64,000 bases of DNA from Agaribacter marinus (lineage in GTDB: Bacteria > Pseudomonadota > Gammaproteobacteria > Enterobacterales > Alteromonadaceae), in contig NZ_BSOT01000005.1 in the NCBI RefSeq assembly GCF_030160655.1, forward strand, positions 1,073,546-1,137,545, written 5' to 3'. Positions 9,639-17,840 of the stretch are shown piece by piece; positions within the stretch are counted from its first letter, which is position 1; every line of letters begins with the position of its first letter. The translations under genes were made by a program, and so were the position numbers. The notes under the pieces were generated by a model that was given only the letters and a program-made list of their open reading frames with translations, was not told the origin of the DNA and ran no database searches.

Positions 9639-10388
9639 CTACGAATCACACAGCTCAGCAGACAGCGAAACAATTGTGCAGCCACTTTCAAGCGTATCGT
9701 ATATCAAAACTGCTTCACTACTATTGTCTAGAGTGGCTACGCATTCTCCAACGGTATTCCAAACGGCGCTGCCACCGACTGCTGTAAAGTTATCACAAGG
9801 ACCAATGGCATTTGACATTATCACGTGTATGCCAAAGCGTTTGGCTACTTGCGAATAGTGCACATTGCCGCGCTCTACACCACTCATATTTTTAGCAACA
9901 CTCGCTAAATAGACACGCGCGCCATTCTCATATGCCGCCTCAACATGACGATTTAACATCGATTCGTAGCATATAGCAGGCGCTAGACGCTCCTCGCCTA
10001 TTTCAATGAAAACACTGTCGTCACCAGATACAAAAAATGGATACTCATCGGCATGCAAAATTTGTTTAGCGTAGATTGCTCTGGCCTTATTTGGCTGAAA
10101 TATCATTTGCCCAATTTGAATTCCATGGGCTGCACGTATTGGCATACCAACGCAAATGACAATATTATTGTCGTCGGCATATGTTTGTAGAATAGCGAAT
10201 TGTGGCGTCTGCTCACCTGATGCGAGGGATTCAGCTAAGTGCGGCTCGTAGTTTGTTAATGACAATTCAGGGAAGAAAACGAGGTCACATTTATGCTTAA
10301 TGGCAATATTTATAAATGCAATATGACGAGAAAGGTTTAATTCAACCTCTCCCGCTGTTGATTTGCATTGTACGGATGCTATTTTCAT
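9639..10388 (-). CDS. Carbon-nitrogen hydrolase (nitrilase superfamily)
   Basis: This 249-residue protein has the nitrilase Glu-Lys-Cys triad in order: FFPELSLTNY (E, ~residue 41), IYAKQILHADE (K, ~106) and APAICYES (C, ~140). The family hydrolyses C-N bonds of amides, ureido acids or nitriles in the cytoplasm. The length fits single-domain omega-amidase or carbamoylase types, without glutamine-dependent NAD synthase or apolipoprotein acyltransferase extensions. It is monocistronic; neighbours give no clue to the substrate. Confidence 0.88.
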   Translation of the reverse strand: MKIASVQCKSTAGEVELNLSRHIAFINIAIKHKCDLVFFPELSLTNYEPHLAESLASGEQTPQFAILQTYADDNNIVICVGMPIRAAHGIQIGQMIFQPNKARAIYAKQILHADEYPFFVSGDDSVFIEIGEERLAPAICYESMLNRHVEAAYENGARVYLASVAKNMSGVERGNVHYSQVAKRFGIHVIMSNAIGPCDNFTAVGGSAVWNTVGECVATLDNSSEAVLIYDTLESGCTIVSLSAELCDS

Positions 10389-10487
10389 TTTTGATGATTT
10401 GAGTTAATTGGAAAATAATCAAAAATTATTTTAAACGAACAAATTTATCGGTTTAAAAGATAGAGTAAGGCTTAACGCATTTAGGCG

Positions 10488-10745
10488 CTAGTATTCCCAC
10501 CAGCACTCATTCCACCAAGTCAAAAACTCTTCAAAGTCGATGTAACCATCACTGTTACCATCGATAAGATTAAACCCTTCTTCAACATGACTCGCTTTAG
10601 TTTTTGGCGACAATATCGTCAACAACTCAATGAATTCTTTTAAATCAATTTGGCCATTTTTATCTTGGTCAAAAAAATCAAAGTCTTTTCTGATTGAATC
10701 AATTTGTTCTTGGTTTAATTTGTTTTCGGCTGTCGTATCACTCAT
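10488..10745 (-). CDS. EF-hand calcium-binding protein
   Basis: This 85-residue cytoplasmic protein carries two EF-hands: loop 1 DQDKNGQIDLKE and loop 2 DGNSDGYIDFEE. Both keep acidic positions 1, 3, 12 and the central glycine, so both should bind calcium. It has no signal peptide from the ATG at 10745, which has AGGAA seven bases upstream. The longer in-frame reading back to 10841 has no plausible ribosome-binding site and would overlap the preceding gene region. Small two-hand calmodulin-like proteins are known in marine gammaproteobacteria, but their targets are mostly unknown. The C-terminus is tryptophan-rich (TWWNECWWEY), possibly a partner-binding surface. Confidence 0.85.
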   Translation of the reverse strand: MSDTTAENKLNQEQIDSIRKDFDFFDQDKNGQIDLKEFIELLTILSPKTKASHVEEGFNLIDGNSDGYIDFEEFLTWWNECWWEY

Positions 10746-10841
10746 CAGCGTATTCCTATAATGTGCTGTAGCCTCAAGTTTACTCTGATAAGCGAGTAAG
10801 TGTCTACAGAAAAACTGAATAGTATTCCTAAAATCAAGCAA

Positions 10842-11849
10842 TTAGCTCGCGTCATTCTTCGATTGATTATTCTTTTCCAACGCTCTCGTTCGTTGTTCTT
10901 CTGCTTTTTCTTGGCGCTTTTGTAACATCACATCGCGTGCGCCGGTACCCACGTGTTCTTCAGCCCGCTGTTTTGCCAAATTCACCTGCTTTTCACGTTC
11001 TCTAAATCGAGCAAGTTGCTCATCTGTATGTGAACCGTAACATTTTGGACACGTTACACCTTTTTCATACATCGGGCTTTGTTTGTCTTCTTCGGTAATA
11101 GGCAAGCGACAGCCATAACACTGATCATATTCACTTTTTTCTAAATCATGATTCACTGCTACGCGGTTATCAAACACAAAACAGTCACCTTCCCACAATG
11201 TTTCTTCTTTAGGTACGTCCTCTAAATACTGTAAAATCCCACCTTCAAGATGATACACTTCGTCAAAGCCTTGTTCTTTCAAATAGGCCGTGGACTTTTC
11301 ACAACGAATACCACCCGTGCAAAACATCGCAACTTTCTTATGTTTTTCTGGATTTAGTGAATTTTCAACATAATCAGGAAACTCTCTAAAAGACGCTGTT
11401 TCGGGGTTAATCGCGCGCTTAAACGTGCCAATTTCGATTTCGTAGTCGTTACGCGTATCTATTACTGTTACGTCTGGGTCAGAAATCAACGCATTCCAAT
11501 CTTTTGGTTTAACATAAGTACCCACCGTTCTTTTGGGGTCGATACCTTCAACGCCCATCGTTACTATTTCTTTCTTCAGCTTTACTTTAGTGCGATAAAA
11601 CGGCTGTTCATCATGCCATGAAAACTTATGAGAAATTGGGTTTATGCGTGCATCTGCATTCAAATAATCGAGGAGTTTTTGTATATTTTCACGCGTACCA
11701 GACACAGTGCCATTAATGCCTTCTAACGCCAGTAATAGCGTACCTTTTATCTTGTTCGCTTCCATAAAGTCACGAAGCGGCTCGCGAATGTCTTGATAAT
11801 TTTCGAGCGTGACGAATTTATACATCGCACATACGAGGTAGTTTTTCAT
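10842..11849 (-). CDS. trhO: tRNA uridine(34) hydroxylase TrhO (YceA), rhodanese-domain
   Basis: This 335-residue protein matches TrhO, which installs 5-hydroxyuridine at tRNA position 34 in an oxygen-dependent reaction. It has an N-terminal acylphosphatase-like part ([14 protein letters not shown]), a rhodanese domain with catalytic loop [16 protein letters not shown], and a C-terminal zinc-like cluster CYGC...CPKC. The start at ATG 11849 is chosen for its AAAGGAAA ribosome-binding site and the conserved N-terminus; the upstream extension to 11936 lacks both. The C-terminal ~50 residues are charged and helical. Confidence 0.93.
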   Translation of the reverse strand: MKNYLVCAMYKFVTLENYQDIREPLRDFMEANKIKGTLLLALEGINGTVSGTRENIQKLLDYLNADARINPISHKFSWHDEQPFYRTKVKLKKEIVTMGVEGIDPKRTVGTYVKPKDWNALISDPDVTVIDTRNDYEIEIGTFKRAINPETASFREFPDYVENSLNPEKHKKVAMFCTGGIRCEKSTAYLKEQGFDEVYHLEGGILQYLEDVPKEETLWEGDCFVFDNRVAVNHDLEKSEYDQCYGCRLPITEEDKQSPMYEKGVTCPKCYGSHTDEQLARFREREKQVNLAKQRAEEHVGTGARDVMLQKRQEKAEEQRTRALEKNNQSKNDAS

Positions 11850-11988
11850 GTTATTTCCTTTGCTTGTTGGAACGTAAAACCAATGCAAAATTGCGGCGCG
11901 AAAAATACCATAAAGTGTGCAGCAAATCGAGAGCACTAAATAAAGAACTAATAAACAATTGATTTATGTCAAAAATATAGGGGATGAA

Positions 11989-12522
11989 TTAGGAATCAGC
12001 GCGCATCTTCAGGGTTTGCAAGACATCGTAGAGCTTAAGTGGATCTGCTACCATGCTCTCAGATACATCCATGTTGTCGCCATGACGAATGGTTTCTTGT
12101 GCATGCACTGACGCGTTTGCCACAACCTCGTCATCCAAACGATAGGCATCGTCATATTGTGACAGTAGCATTGGCCATAACATACGGGATAGATTGAAAT
12201 CCGCTAGGTGTCCTTCATTGAGCATTTCACCCAGCTTATTCTGTTGAACAATTTGTTGAGCATCCGCCTTTAGAGCGACATTATTGTGAACATTAACGTC
12301 TATGAAATCTTCGATAGAACGAAACTTTTCTTCATCCTCAACATGAATATGGTCACGTACGAGGGCATCTTGAAGCATACTCGAAAACAAACTTAAACGT
12401 GCAGTTTGTGCAGATCCCGCGCTATTTTGTCCCTCTTCACTTATGTTATCGACGGCACCAATCGCTGAGCTCACCTTTCCTTGGTGTTCAATAAATGTTC
12501 TGAGTGATACAAATTGAGCCAT
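11989..12522 (-). CDS. Probable VC2046/SO_2500 family protein (unknown function)
   Basis: About 177 residues, mostly helical, no signal peptide or TM segment. The helical LSLFSSMLQDALV region near residue 45 and the central-to-C-terminal arrangement resemble the uncharacterised VC2046/SO_2500 family, confined to Vibrio, Shewanella and Alteromonas relatives. This is a recollection from sequence character, not a search. The ATG at 12522 is preferred to the in-frame TTG at 12540. It is transcribed divergently from the REC-TPR gene, sharing a 162-bp intergenic region. Confidence 0.6.
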   Translation of the reverse strand: MAQFVSLRTFIEHQGKVSSAIGAVDNISEEGQNSAGSAQTARLSLFSSMLQDALVRDHIHVEDEEKFRSIEDFIDVNVHNNVALKADAQQIVQQNKLGEMLNEGHLADFNLSRMLWPMLLSQYDDAYRLDDEVVANASVHAQETIRHGDNMDVSESMVADPLKLYDVLQTLKMRADS

Positions 12523-12684
12523 ATTATTTTTAGAGTACAAATGGGTTGTCGACTATAAGTGTATCGACAAATATGTGATTTTCCTCAAGGGAAACCAGAT
12601 TGGCGCGATATATTCTTTAACATCCATTTAAAAGTCGCGACCTCGCACTTTCCTATTTCGAGCAAATAACAAGTAAACTATTCA

Positions 12685-14334
12685 ATGGAAAAACTGGATT
12701 ATTCAGACAAACGCTGCCTGGTTGTAGAAGATAGACGGCCATTTTTACTCTTACTTAAAGGGCTATTGTCTAACCTCGGTGCAAAACGTATAGCAACAGA
12801 ATTATCAGCTGAGGCGGGTCTAAAAGCGTGTAAAAATACGCGTTACGACATCATCATTTGTGATTTACACTTAGGCGCTAACCGTAAAAACGGTTTTGAA
12901 CTATTAGAAGAAGTAAGAAAACGTCGACTAGTAAAACCTTCAACCGTTTTCATCATGATCAGTGGTGACAGCGCAAGAGGAATGGTATTGGGGTCGATTG
13001 AAAAGCAACCCGATGACTACTTAATCAAACCCTTTTCTCAAGCGCAGTTAAATTCACGAATCACCAGAGCAACAGCACGACGTATTACGCTAGCATCACT
13101 GTATAGCCAAATTGATTATGAGAAATATGACCTTGCTATCGAAAATTGTAAGCACTTTTTGGAGGTAGAGCCAAGATATACGTCACATTGTTTGAAAATG
13201 TTAGTCAATCTTTACTGGAAAACCAAAAAGTTTGACGCTGCAGAAAAAGTACTTCAGAAAATTTTAGATGAACGCCCCATGCATTGGGCAGCTTGCTCAA
13301 TGGCAAAAACGCAATTACTGATGCAAAATTATGAGGACGCCATAGACATTGGTAAAAAGGTTATCGACAACTCTGCCAACAGTGTTGAAGCCTACGATAT
13401 TGTAGCTGAAGCCTATTTACAGTTAGACAAAAAACCCGAAGCCTTAAAGTACATACAAGACGCCTTAAGCCTGTCGCCACTGTCCATTGAACGGCATTTT
13501 AGCGTATGTGAAATAGCGAGAGAGAACGACGATTATGAACTGGCAATGGCCAGCGCAAAGTCAATTTATGACCTATCTCAACGGTCTGTGCATAAAAATG
13601 TTAATCACTTATGTGGTTACGTTCGAAGTATTCTAGACGTTGCAGAAAATACTAACGACAAAAAGGCAAAAAACCGGCATATGCAAGAAACCTTGTTAAC
13701 GATGCAGCGATTGCAAAACGATGACCTAGTGAATAGGAAACAAGACGACTTTGACTTCAAAATTTTTGAGTCAATTGTTGTTGCTAGAATGCAATTATTA
13801 GATGGCAAGCAAACCGAAGCCAAGCGTAGTTTAGAAGAAGCGCAAATAAGAATAGAAAAAGAATTTACCGAATATCCTATCTCAATGGCCGCCGATAGCC
13901 TAAAACTAATGATAGATATGGGTGATTTTGAAGAAGCAAACAAACTCGTAAAGTTGCTCAAAAAGAATACACACAAAATCGATGACGCAATTCAATATTT
14001 AATGAATACCGAACTTGAAAATGCGGAAGTGTCCCGCAACAAATATATTGAACATACTAAAAAAGGCATTGCGCTATATAGCAATGGTAACTTTAAAAGT
14101 GCATACGACGAATTTAAGCAGGCCAAGACAGTTGCGCCCTTAAACATTGGCGTTAACCTTAATTTGCTACAATGTACCGTTAAGCTTATAAAGTCTGTCA
14201 ATAAACCTGAAGAAGGACTACTGTCCGAAGCAAGGGAAACCCATCGCTTTGTTAAAAATATGCCGCTTAAGAATACCCATTTAAAGAAATACGAAGAAAT
14301 GAAAACGGAAGTAGAGGAAACGATAGGCGCTTAG
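12685..14334 (+). CDS. Response regulator with receiver domain and long TPR-type C-terminus
   Basis: This 549-residue protein has an N-terminal receiver domain (acidic pair E15/D16, phospho-acceptor D60 in IIICDLHLG, S in MISGDS, K in LIKPF) and ~420 residues of tetratricopeptide-like helical pairs. Examples are YEDAIDIGKKVIDN, AYDIVAEAYLQLDKKPEAL and KKGIALYSNGNFKSAYDEF. There is no DNA-binding or enzymatic output domain. The architecture is that of Vibrio VieB, which acts through protein-protein contacts. No histidine kinase gene adjoins it. A second protein of the same architecture is encoded at 48777-50399. Confidence 0.88.
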   Translation: MEKLDYSDKRCLVVEDRRPFLLLLKGLLSNLGAKRIATELSAEAGLKACKNTRYDIIICDLHLGANRKNGFELLEEVRKRRLVKPSTVFIMISGDSARGMVLGSIEKQPDDYLIKPFSQAQLNSRITRATARRITLASLYSQIDYEKYDLAIENCKHFLEVEPRYTSHCLKMLVNLYWKTKKFDAAEKVLQKILDERPMHWAACSMAKTQLLMQNYEDAIDIGKKVIDNSANSVEAYDIVAEAYLQLDKKPEALKYIQDALSLSPLSIERHFSVCEIARENDDYELAMASAKSIYDLSQRSVHKNVNHLCGYVRSILDVAENTNDKKAKNRHMQETLLTMQRLQNDDLVNRKQDDFDFKIFESIVVARMQLLDGKQTEAKRSLEEAQIRIEKEFTEYPISMAADSLKLMIDMGDFEEANKLVKLLKKNTHKIDDAIQYLMNTELENAEVSRNKYIEHTKKGIALYSNGNFKSAYDEFKQAKTVAPLNIGVNLNLLQCTVKLIKSVNKPEEGLLSEARETHRFVKNMPLKNTHLKKYEEMKTEVEETIGA

Positions 14335-14380
14335 TTGTACTAGCTTAGTATCGGTTTAACACGCCAACGCAGATGTGGCG

Positions 14381-14905
14381 TTATACGTATGAACAAAAAT
14401 TAGACTCCTTTAAACATTCGAGAAGAGAATCTGTATTATCCCAAGGACTGATAGAAGAATTCTTGCGCTCGTCTGGCGGATTGTCAGGTAAACTTTCTGA
14501 CCAACCGCCATGCCCTACCAATGGAAAAAGTGGTCGATTGTGGAGCCATGCTAAACATACTTCAGAAATTGTACCTGCACGCCCCCCAACTACAATACAG
14601 GCGTCACCGGAAAGTGCCATTAATAGGTTTCTAGCATCACCCATTCCACAAGGTATTAACACGTTACATGGCCAATCTTCAGCATCTATGTTCGCATTTG
14701 GTACAATACTAATTACGTTCCCACCATTCGTATGTGCCGCTTGCGCTGCAGCTCGTGTTGCGGGGCTTCCGCAACCGCTAATTAAAGTAAATCCAAGTTT
14801 AGCGATTAAAATCCCTGCTTGTTCCGCCATTAAATAGGCACTTGAGCCTCGCTCAGCACTCCCCAATATACTAATTTGCGGCGGCCGATTTCTAAAATCT
14901 CTCAT
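14381..14905 (-). CDS. LOG-like / TIGR00725-type nucleotide-binding Rossmann protein
   Basis: This 174-residue protein has the SMF/LOG-like fold: ISILGSAERG at the N-terminus, a TLISGCGSPATRAAA phosphate-binding segment, GMGDARN, and GGRAGTISE, the counterpart of the PGGxGTxxE signature of LOG phosphoribohydrolases. LOG proteins cleave ribose 5-phosphate from nucleoside monophosphates. Here the signature is altered (GGRAGT for PGGxGT), so activity on cytokinin-like nucleotides cannot be assumed. It lies 57 bp downstream of nudK on the same strand, behind AAGGAT, and probably shares its transcript. Confidence 0.78.
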   Translation of the reverse strand: MRDFRNRPPQISILGSAERGSSAYLMAEQAGILIAKLGFTLISGCGSPATRAAAQAAHTNGGNVISIVPNANIDAEDWPCNVLIPCGMGDARNLLMALSGDACIVVGGRAGTISEVCLAWLHNRPLFPLVGHGGWSESLPDNPPDERKNSSISPWDNTDSLLECLKESNFCSYV

Positions 14906-14962
14906 GAGTTATCCTTAAGTTGTTTATTTTCCATACAAATATTACATGCATTACGGATATGG

Positions 14963-15547
14963 CTAATTAAACAGCCTCAACGCAGCATATTGAAGCAACA
15001 TGATGGTTTTAGCATCTTTAATTAAACCACTGTCAATCTGCTCTAGTGCTTCAGCAATCGATAGTTCAAACACCTCGATATCTTCCCCCTCTTCAACGTT
15101 CCCTCCGCCGCAACTTACCCGGGCTGTAGACTCGTATGACGCAATAAAGAAATGAAGCTTTTCTGTTACTGAACCTGGACTCATATAAGCTTCCAACACT
15201 TTGACAGGCTGTTCGATAGCAAACCCCGTTTCTTCTGCAACTTCTTCTCTAATAGCGTCTTCAGGGCTTTTCTGCTCAAGTAACCCAGCAGGGGTTTCAA
15301 TTAACATACCGTCTTCATTGCCATTCACAAAGGTTGGATATCGAAATTGCTTAATCAGTATTACTGACTGCGTTGAGAGGCTGTAAAGCAGTATCGTTGC
15401 TCCGTTTCCTCTATCATAGGTTTCGCGGGATTGGCGTTGCCAACTGCCGTCATTGCGTAAATAATCGAATGTCGTTTTATTTAATATGTACCAATCGTTT
15501 GACAACGTTTTCGTTTCAATGACGTTTACTCGATTTAATTTTGACAT
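14963..15547 (-). CDS. nudK: NUDIX hydrolase, NudK-like (GDP-sugar pyrophosphatase)
   Basis: The 194-residue protein has the Nudix box (AGLLE...REEVAEETGF) and, unusually diagnostic, the NudK-type downstream segments MSPGSVTEKLHFFIASYE and DIEVFEL, plus a C-terminal DAKTIMLLQYAALR close to E. coli NudK. NudK hydrolyses GDP-mannose and related nucleotide sugars to GMP and sugar 1-phosphate. The start at ATG 15547 has AAAGG six bases upstream; the in-frame ATG at 15562 would run into the repeat region. It is divergent from the DeoR regulator across an 82-bp spacer carrying three tandem 10-bp repeats. Confidence 0.88.
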   Translation of the reverse strand: MSKLNRVNVIETKTLSNDWYILNKTTFDYLRNDGSWQRQSRETYDRGNGATILLYSLSTQSVILIKQFRYPTFVNGNEDGMLIETPAGLLEQKSPEDAIREEVAEETGFAIEQPVKVLEAYMSPGSVTEKLHFFIASYESTARVSCGGGNVEEGEDIEVFELSIAEALEQIDSGLIKDAKTIMLLQYAALRLFN

Positions 15548-15580
15548 AACAAACCTTTGCATTATTTCAAACAGACATTA

Positions 15581-15610
15581 TCATGCATTATCGTGCAATT
15601 TCATGCAAAT
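15581..15610. repeat. Three tandem 10-bp direct repeats, likely operator of the nudK/deoR divergent promoter
   Basis: Three consecutive, exactly 10-bp units read TCATGCATTA, TCGTGCAATT and TCATGCAAAT, sharing TC(A/G)TGCA. A period of one helical turn puts identical faces in register, as expected for cooperative protein binding. The repeats lie in the short spacer between the divergent starts of nudK and the DeoR gene, ending 19 bp before the GTG at 15630. Operator function is inferred. Confidence 0.6.
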
Positions 15611-15629
15611 GCAAGTAAGGAATATTAAA

Positions 15630-16388
15630 GTGTTAACTAAACAGCGTAAGCAAATGATTTTAGCAATCCTTGCAAAAGAGGGAAAAATCATCGCAAAGGA
15701 TGTGGCTTCTAGCCTTAACTTATCTGAAGACACCATTCGTAGGGATTTGCGGGAACTCGCTAAAAATGGCCTATTACAGCGTGTTCACGGCGGAGCATTA
15801 CCTGCATCTCCGGCGGTAGTAAACTTCGTCAAGCGCGAAGAGATATCTAATGAACAGAAAGTCAATATCGGAAGAAAATGCGCTTCCCTAATTAAGCCCG
15901 GTCAAATAGTTATTATCGATGGAGGAACAACAGCGGTCCAGCTAGCGCGGCATTTGCCTATTAACCTAAGCGCAACGATTGTAACTCATAGTCCAAACGT
16001 TGCCGTCGAGTTAATTAGTCACGATAAAATTGACGTTGAAATCATTGGCGGGCGCCTTTACAAGCATTCAATGGTTTCGATGGGCGTCAGGGCACTTGAA
16101 AACCTAGCACATATTCAAGCAGATGTTTATTTTATGGGAGTCACTGGTGTGCATATAGAAAACGGGCTCACCACAGGTGACTTAGAAGAAGCTTATATGA
16201 AACGAGCACTTAGCGACCATGCGGCGGAAACAATTGTTATGGCATCAGATGAAAAAATTCATACCGCTTCAGCATATTTAGTACTGCCAACCATAGATGC
16301 AAGTGCGATTGTCGTCAATAAATCTATCGGACAGCAAAAAATGAAAGCGTTTACGGATTTAGGTATAAATGTTATTTATTCTGAATAA
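15630..16388 (+). CDS. DeoR/GlpR-family transcriptional regulator
   Basis: About 252 residues: an N-terminal winged helix (QMILAILAKEGKI, then the DeoR signature helix LNLSEDTIRRDLRELAKNGL and RVHGGA) and a C-terminal sugar-phosphate isomerase-like effector domain with VIIDGGTTAVQLA, IIGGRL, and DVYFMGVTGVH. The start GTG 15630 is chosen because TAAGG lies nine bases upstream and the length matches the family. ATGs at 15603 and 15609 are in frame but lie inside the tandem repeats. The family senses phosphorylated sugars or sugar-like intermediates and usually represses. Likely targets are itself and the divergent nudK/LOG-like pair. Confidence 0.88.
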   Translation: MLTKQRKQMILAILAKEGKIIAKDVASSLNLSEDTIRRDLRELAKNGLLQRVHGGALPASPAVVNFVKREEISNEQKVNIGRKCASLIKPGQIVIIDGGTTAVQLARHLPINLSATIVTHSPNVAVELISHDKIDVEIIGGRLYKHSMVSMGVRALENLAHIQADVYFMGVTGVHIENGLTTGDLEEAYMKRALSDHAAETIVMASDEKIHTASAYLVLPTIDASAIVVNKSIGQQKMKAFTDLGINVIYSE

Positions 16389-16478
16389 TACTAACTGTTA
16401 AGTCTGCAATTGAAACTTTTTATCAAACACTGATAACCTGCTTTTAGCTACAAAATTTGCATCCCATAAGGAATTTGT

Positions 16479-16712
16479 ATGAAAGGATTCGTGCTTTTAT
16501 TAACTTGTTTTTTCTTACTATCATGTTCGTCAATTAACGATATATTGCATCACACAGAATGTTTTGACACTGAAAGCGACGCGCAACGCATCGGTGATGA
16601 ACTTTTTCAGCACGGATTTAATAATAAAGTGAGTTATTGGTTAACAGGGGATTCAAACAATAGAATTCCTGGACTCGGCCTGCAATATGGGGGATTTGAT
16701 CCAAAACCTTAA
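16479..16712 (+). CDS. Small hypothetical lipoprotein, probably truncated by an in-frame stop
   Basis: This 77-codon ORF starts with a lipoprotein signal peptide (lipobox LLSC, cysteine 16) after an AAGGAA ribosome-binding site. The mature part is not recognised. The TAA at 16710-16712 is immediately followed in the same frame by 42 further sense codons ending at TAA 16839-16841, and the extra stretch looks like ordinary protein. The ancestral product was therefore probably ~120 residues, and this is likely the surviving 5' part of a gene with a nonsense mutation. Confidence 0.55.
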   Translation: MKGFVLLLTCFFLLSCSSINDILHHTECFDTESDAQRIGDELFQHGFNNKVSYWLTGDSNNRIPGLGLQYGGFDPKP

Positions 16713-16841
16713 TGCCCAAGTGGCGGGTATCCAATTTTAGTCTATTTCGACAGCAGTAAATCCCACTTAGATACAGATAACGTTCAACGCTGGTCGAAAG
16801 TAGTATTAGATTCTATGTTGCGTGAAAGGACACGAAATTAA
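16713..16841 (+). pseudogene. In-frame 3' remainder of the small lipoprotein gene
   Basis: Directly after the TAA at 16710-16712 the same reading frame stays open for 42 codons. It encodes a plausible globular tail (begins CPSGGYPILVYFDSS, then a charged helix with W and basic residues) before a second TAA. No start codon or ribosome-binding site introduces it. It is best read as the severed C-terminus of the upstream lipoprotein; stop-codon readthrough or a sequencing error are alternatives. Confidence 0.45.
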
Positions 16842-16861
16842 ACCACAGAAATATACAGGTT

Positions 16862-17782
16862 TTACTTAGGCGTTCTGCTTGTTCTTTTACCCATACTCGC
16901 CACCATCGCGCCAATAATCACGAATATGGCACCAATGTACGCTAGGGTATCCATTTCGGCGTCAAAATAGACGTCTGGTGCAATATAAATAGCTAACTTG
17001 TTAGATAAATACGTAAAAATTGGCGCAATAGAAATAACCGCACTTACTTTAGATGTATCCCAAATGTGCATTGCACGAGTAAATGCGCCATAACCAATAA
17101 CGGTGTTAAAACAACAAAATATTAGTGCTACCCACTGCCACTCAGATAAGTTAGCCAAACTCAAAAATTGGCTAAACGGGATAAGCAATAAGCCACCTAA
17201 TACATAAATAACAAGCGTTAATTGACGACTAGTAAAGGAGACAAGTAAACGTTTTTGGGCAAGTGCATATGACGCCCAAGCAACAGCAGAAAATACAACT
17301 AAAACCACTCCTTCAATTGACTCTTGACTAGATGACAAAATAATTGGAATACGTTGATTAAAGAACAAACCAAGGCCACCAAATAGCATTATTGCACCAA
17401 TAAGCTGTATTCGGCTAAAGGTTTCTTTATATAAAAATACCCCACCAAGCAATAATATGAATGGCGCAAGTTGCAATACTAATTGCACGGTAGCGGGACT
17501 AATATACGCCAACGCCTCGACATTGGTGATGTAATTCGCCAGCAAAAATATAGTGCTGATAAAAAGTAAACACCATATAAATCGGCTCCCCTGCCGAAGT
17601 TTAGGCATGTCTTTAGCAATCAACACACTGAACAAAACAAACAATGCAGAAAAAAGAAACCTGACAGCAGTAATCGTATAAGCATCGGTTGTTACCAACA
17701 GCAATTTCAGCACAACCGGCAACACACCCCACATAAGGGCAGTAACAAATGCTAATAAAAAACCAAGCGCAGAATTGCTCAA
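16862..17782 (-). CDS. EamA/DMT-family inner-membrane transporter
   Basis: The 306-residue protein has ten hydrophobic segments arranged as two EamA repeats (LLAFVTALMWGVLPVVLKLLL and ...VVLVVFSAVAWASYALAQKRLL), the hallmark of drug/metabolite exporters. Members export amino acids, nucleosides or other metabolites; the substrate is not predictable. The only start giving the full first helix is TTG 17782, which lacks a well-spaced ribosome-binding site. The gene downstream on the same strand is the broken lipoprotein's antisense side, so it appears monocistronic. Confidence 0.87.
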   Translation of the reverse strand: MSNSALGFLLAFVTALMWGVLPVVLKLLLVTTDAYTITAVRFLFSALFVLFSVLIAKDMPKLRQGSRFIWCLLFISTIFLLANYITNVEALAYISPATVQLVLQLAPFILLLGGVFLYKETFSRIQLIGAIMLFGGLGLFFNQRIPIILSSSQESIEGVVLVVFSAVAWASYALAQKRLLVSFTSRQLTLVIYVLGGLLLIPFSQFLSLANLSEWQWVALIFCCFNTVIGYGAFTRAMHIWDTSKVSAVISIAPIFTYLSNKLAIYIAPDVYFDAEMDTLAYIGAIFVIIGAMVASMGKRTSRTPK

Positions 17783-17840
17783 CCTACTTGACCAAGCTCT
17801 GGCAACTTACAACGATAAAAAGCTAGTGTAGCAGCGAATA

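Noticed and set aside
14373-14837. 154-codon ORF opposite the LOG-like gene
   Set aside because: Antisense shadow; the minus-strand frame has recognised motifs and a good ribosome-binding site.
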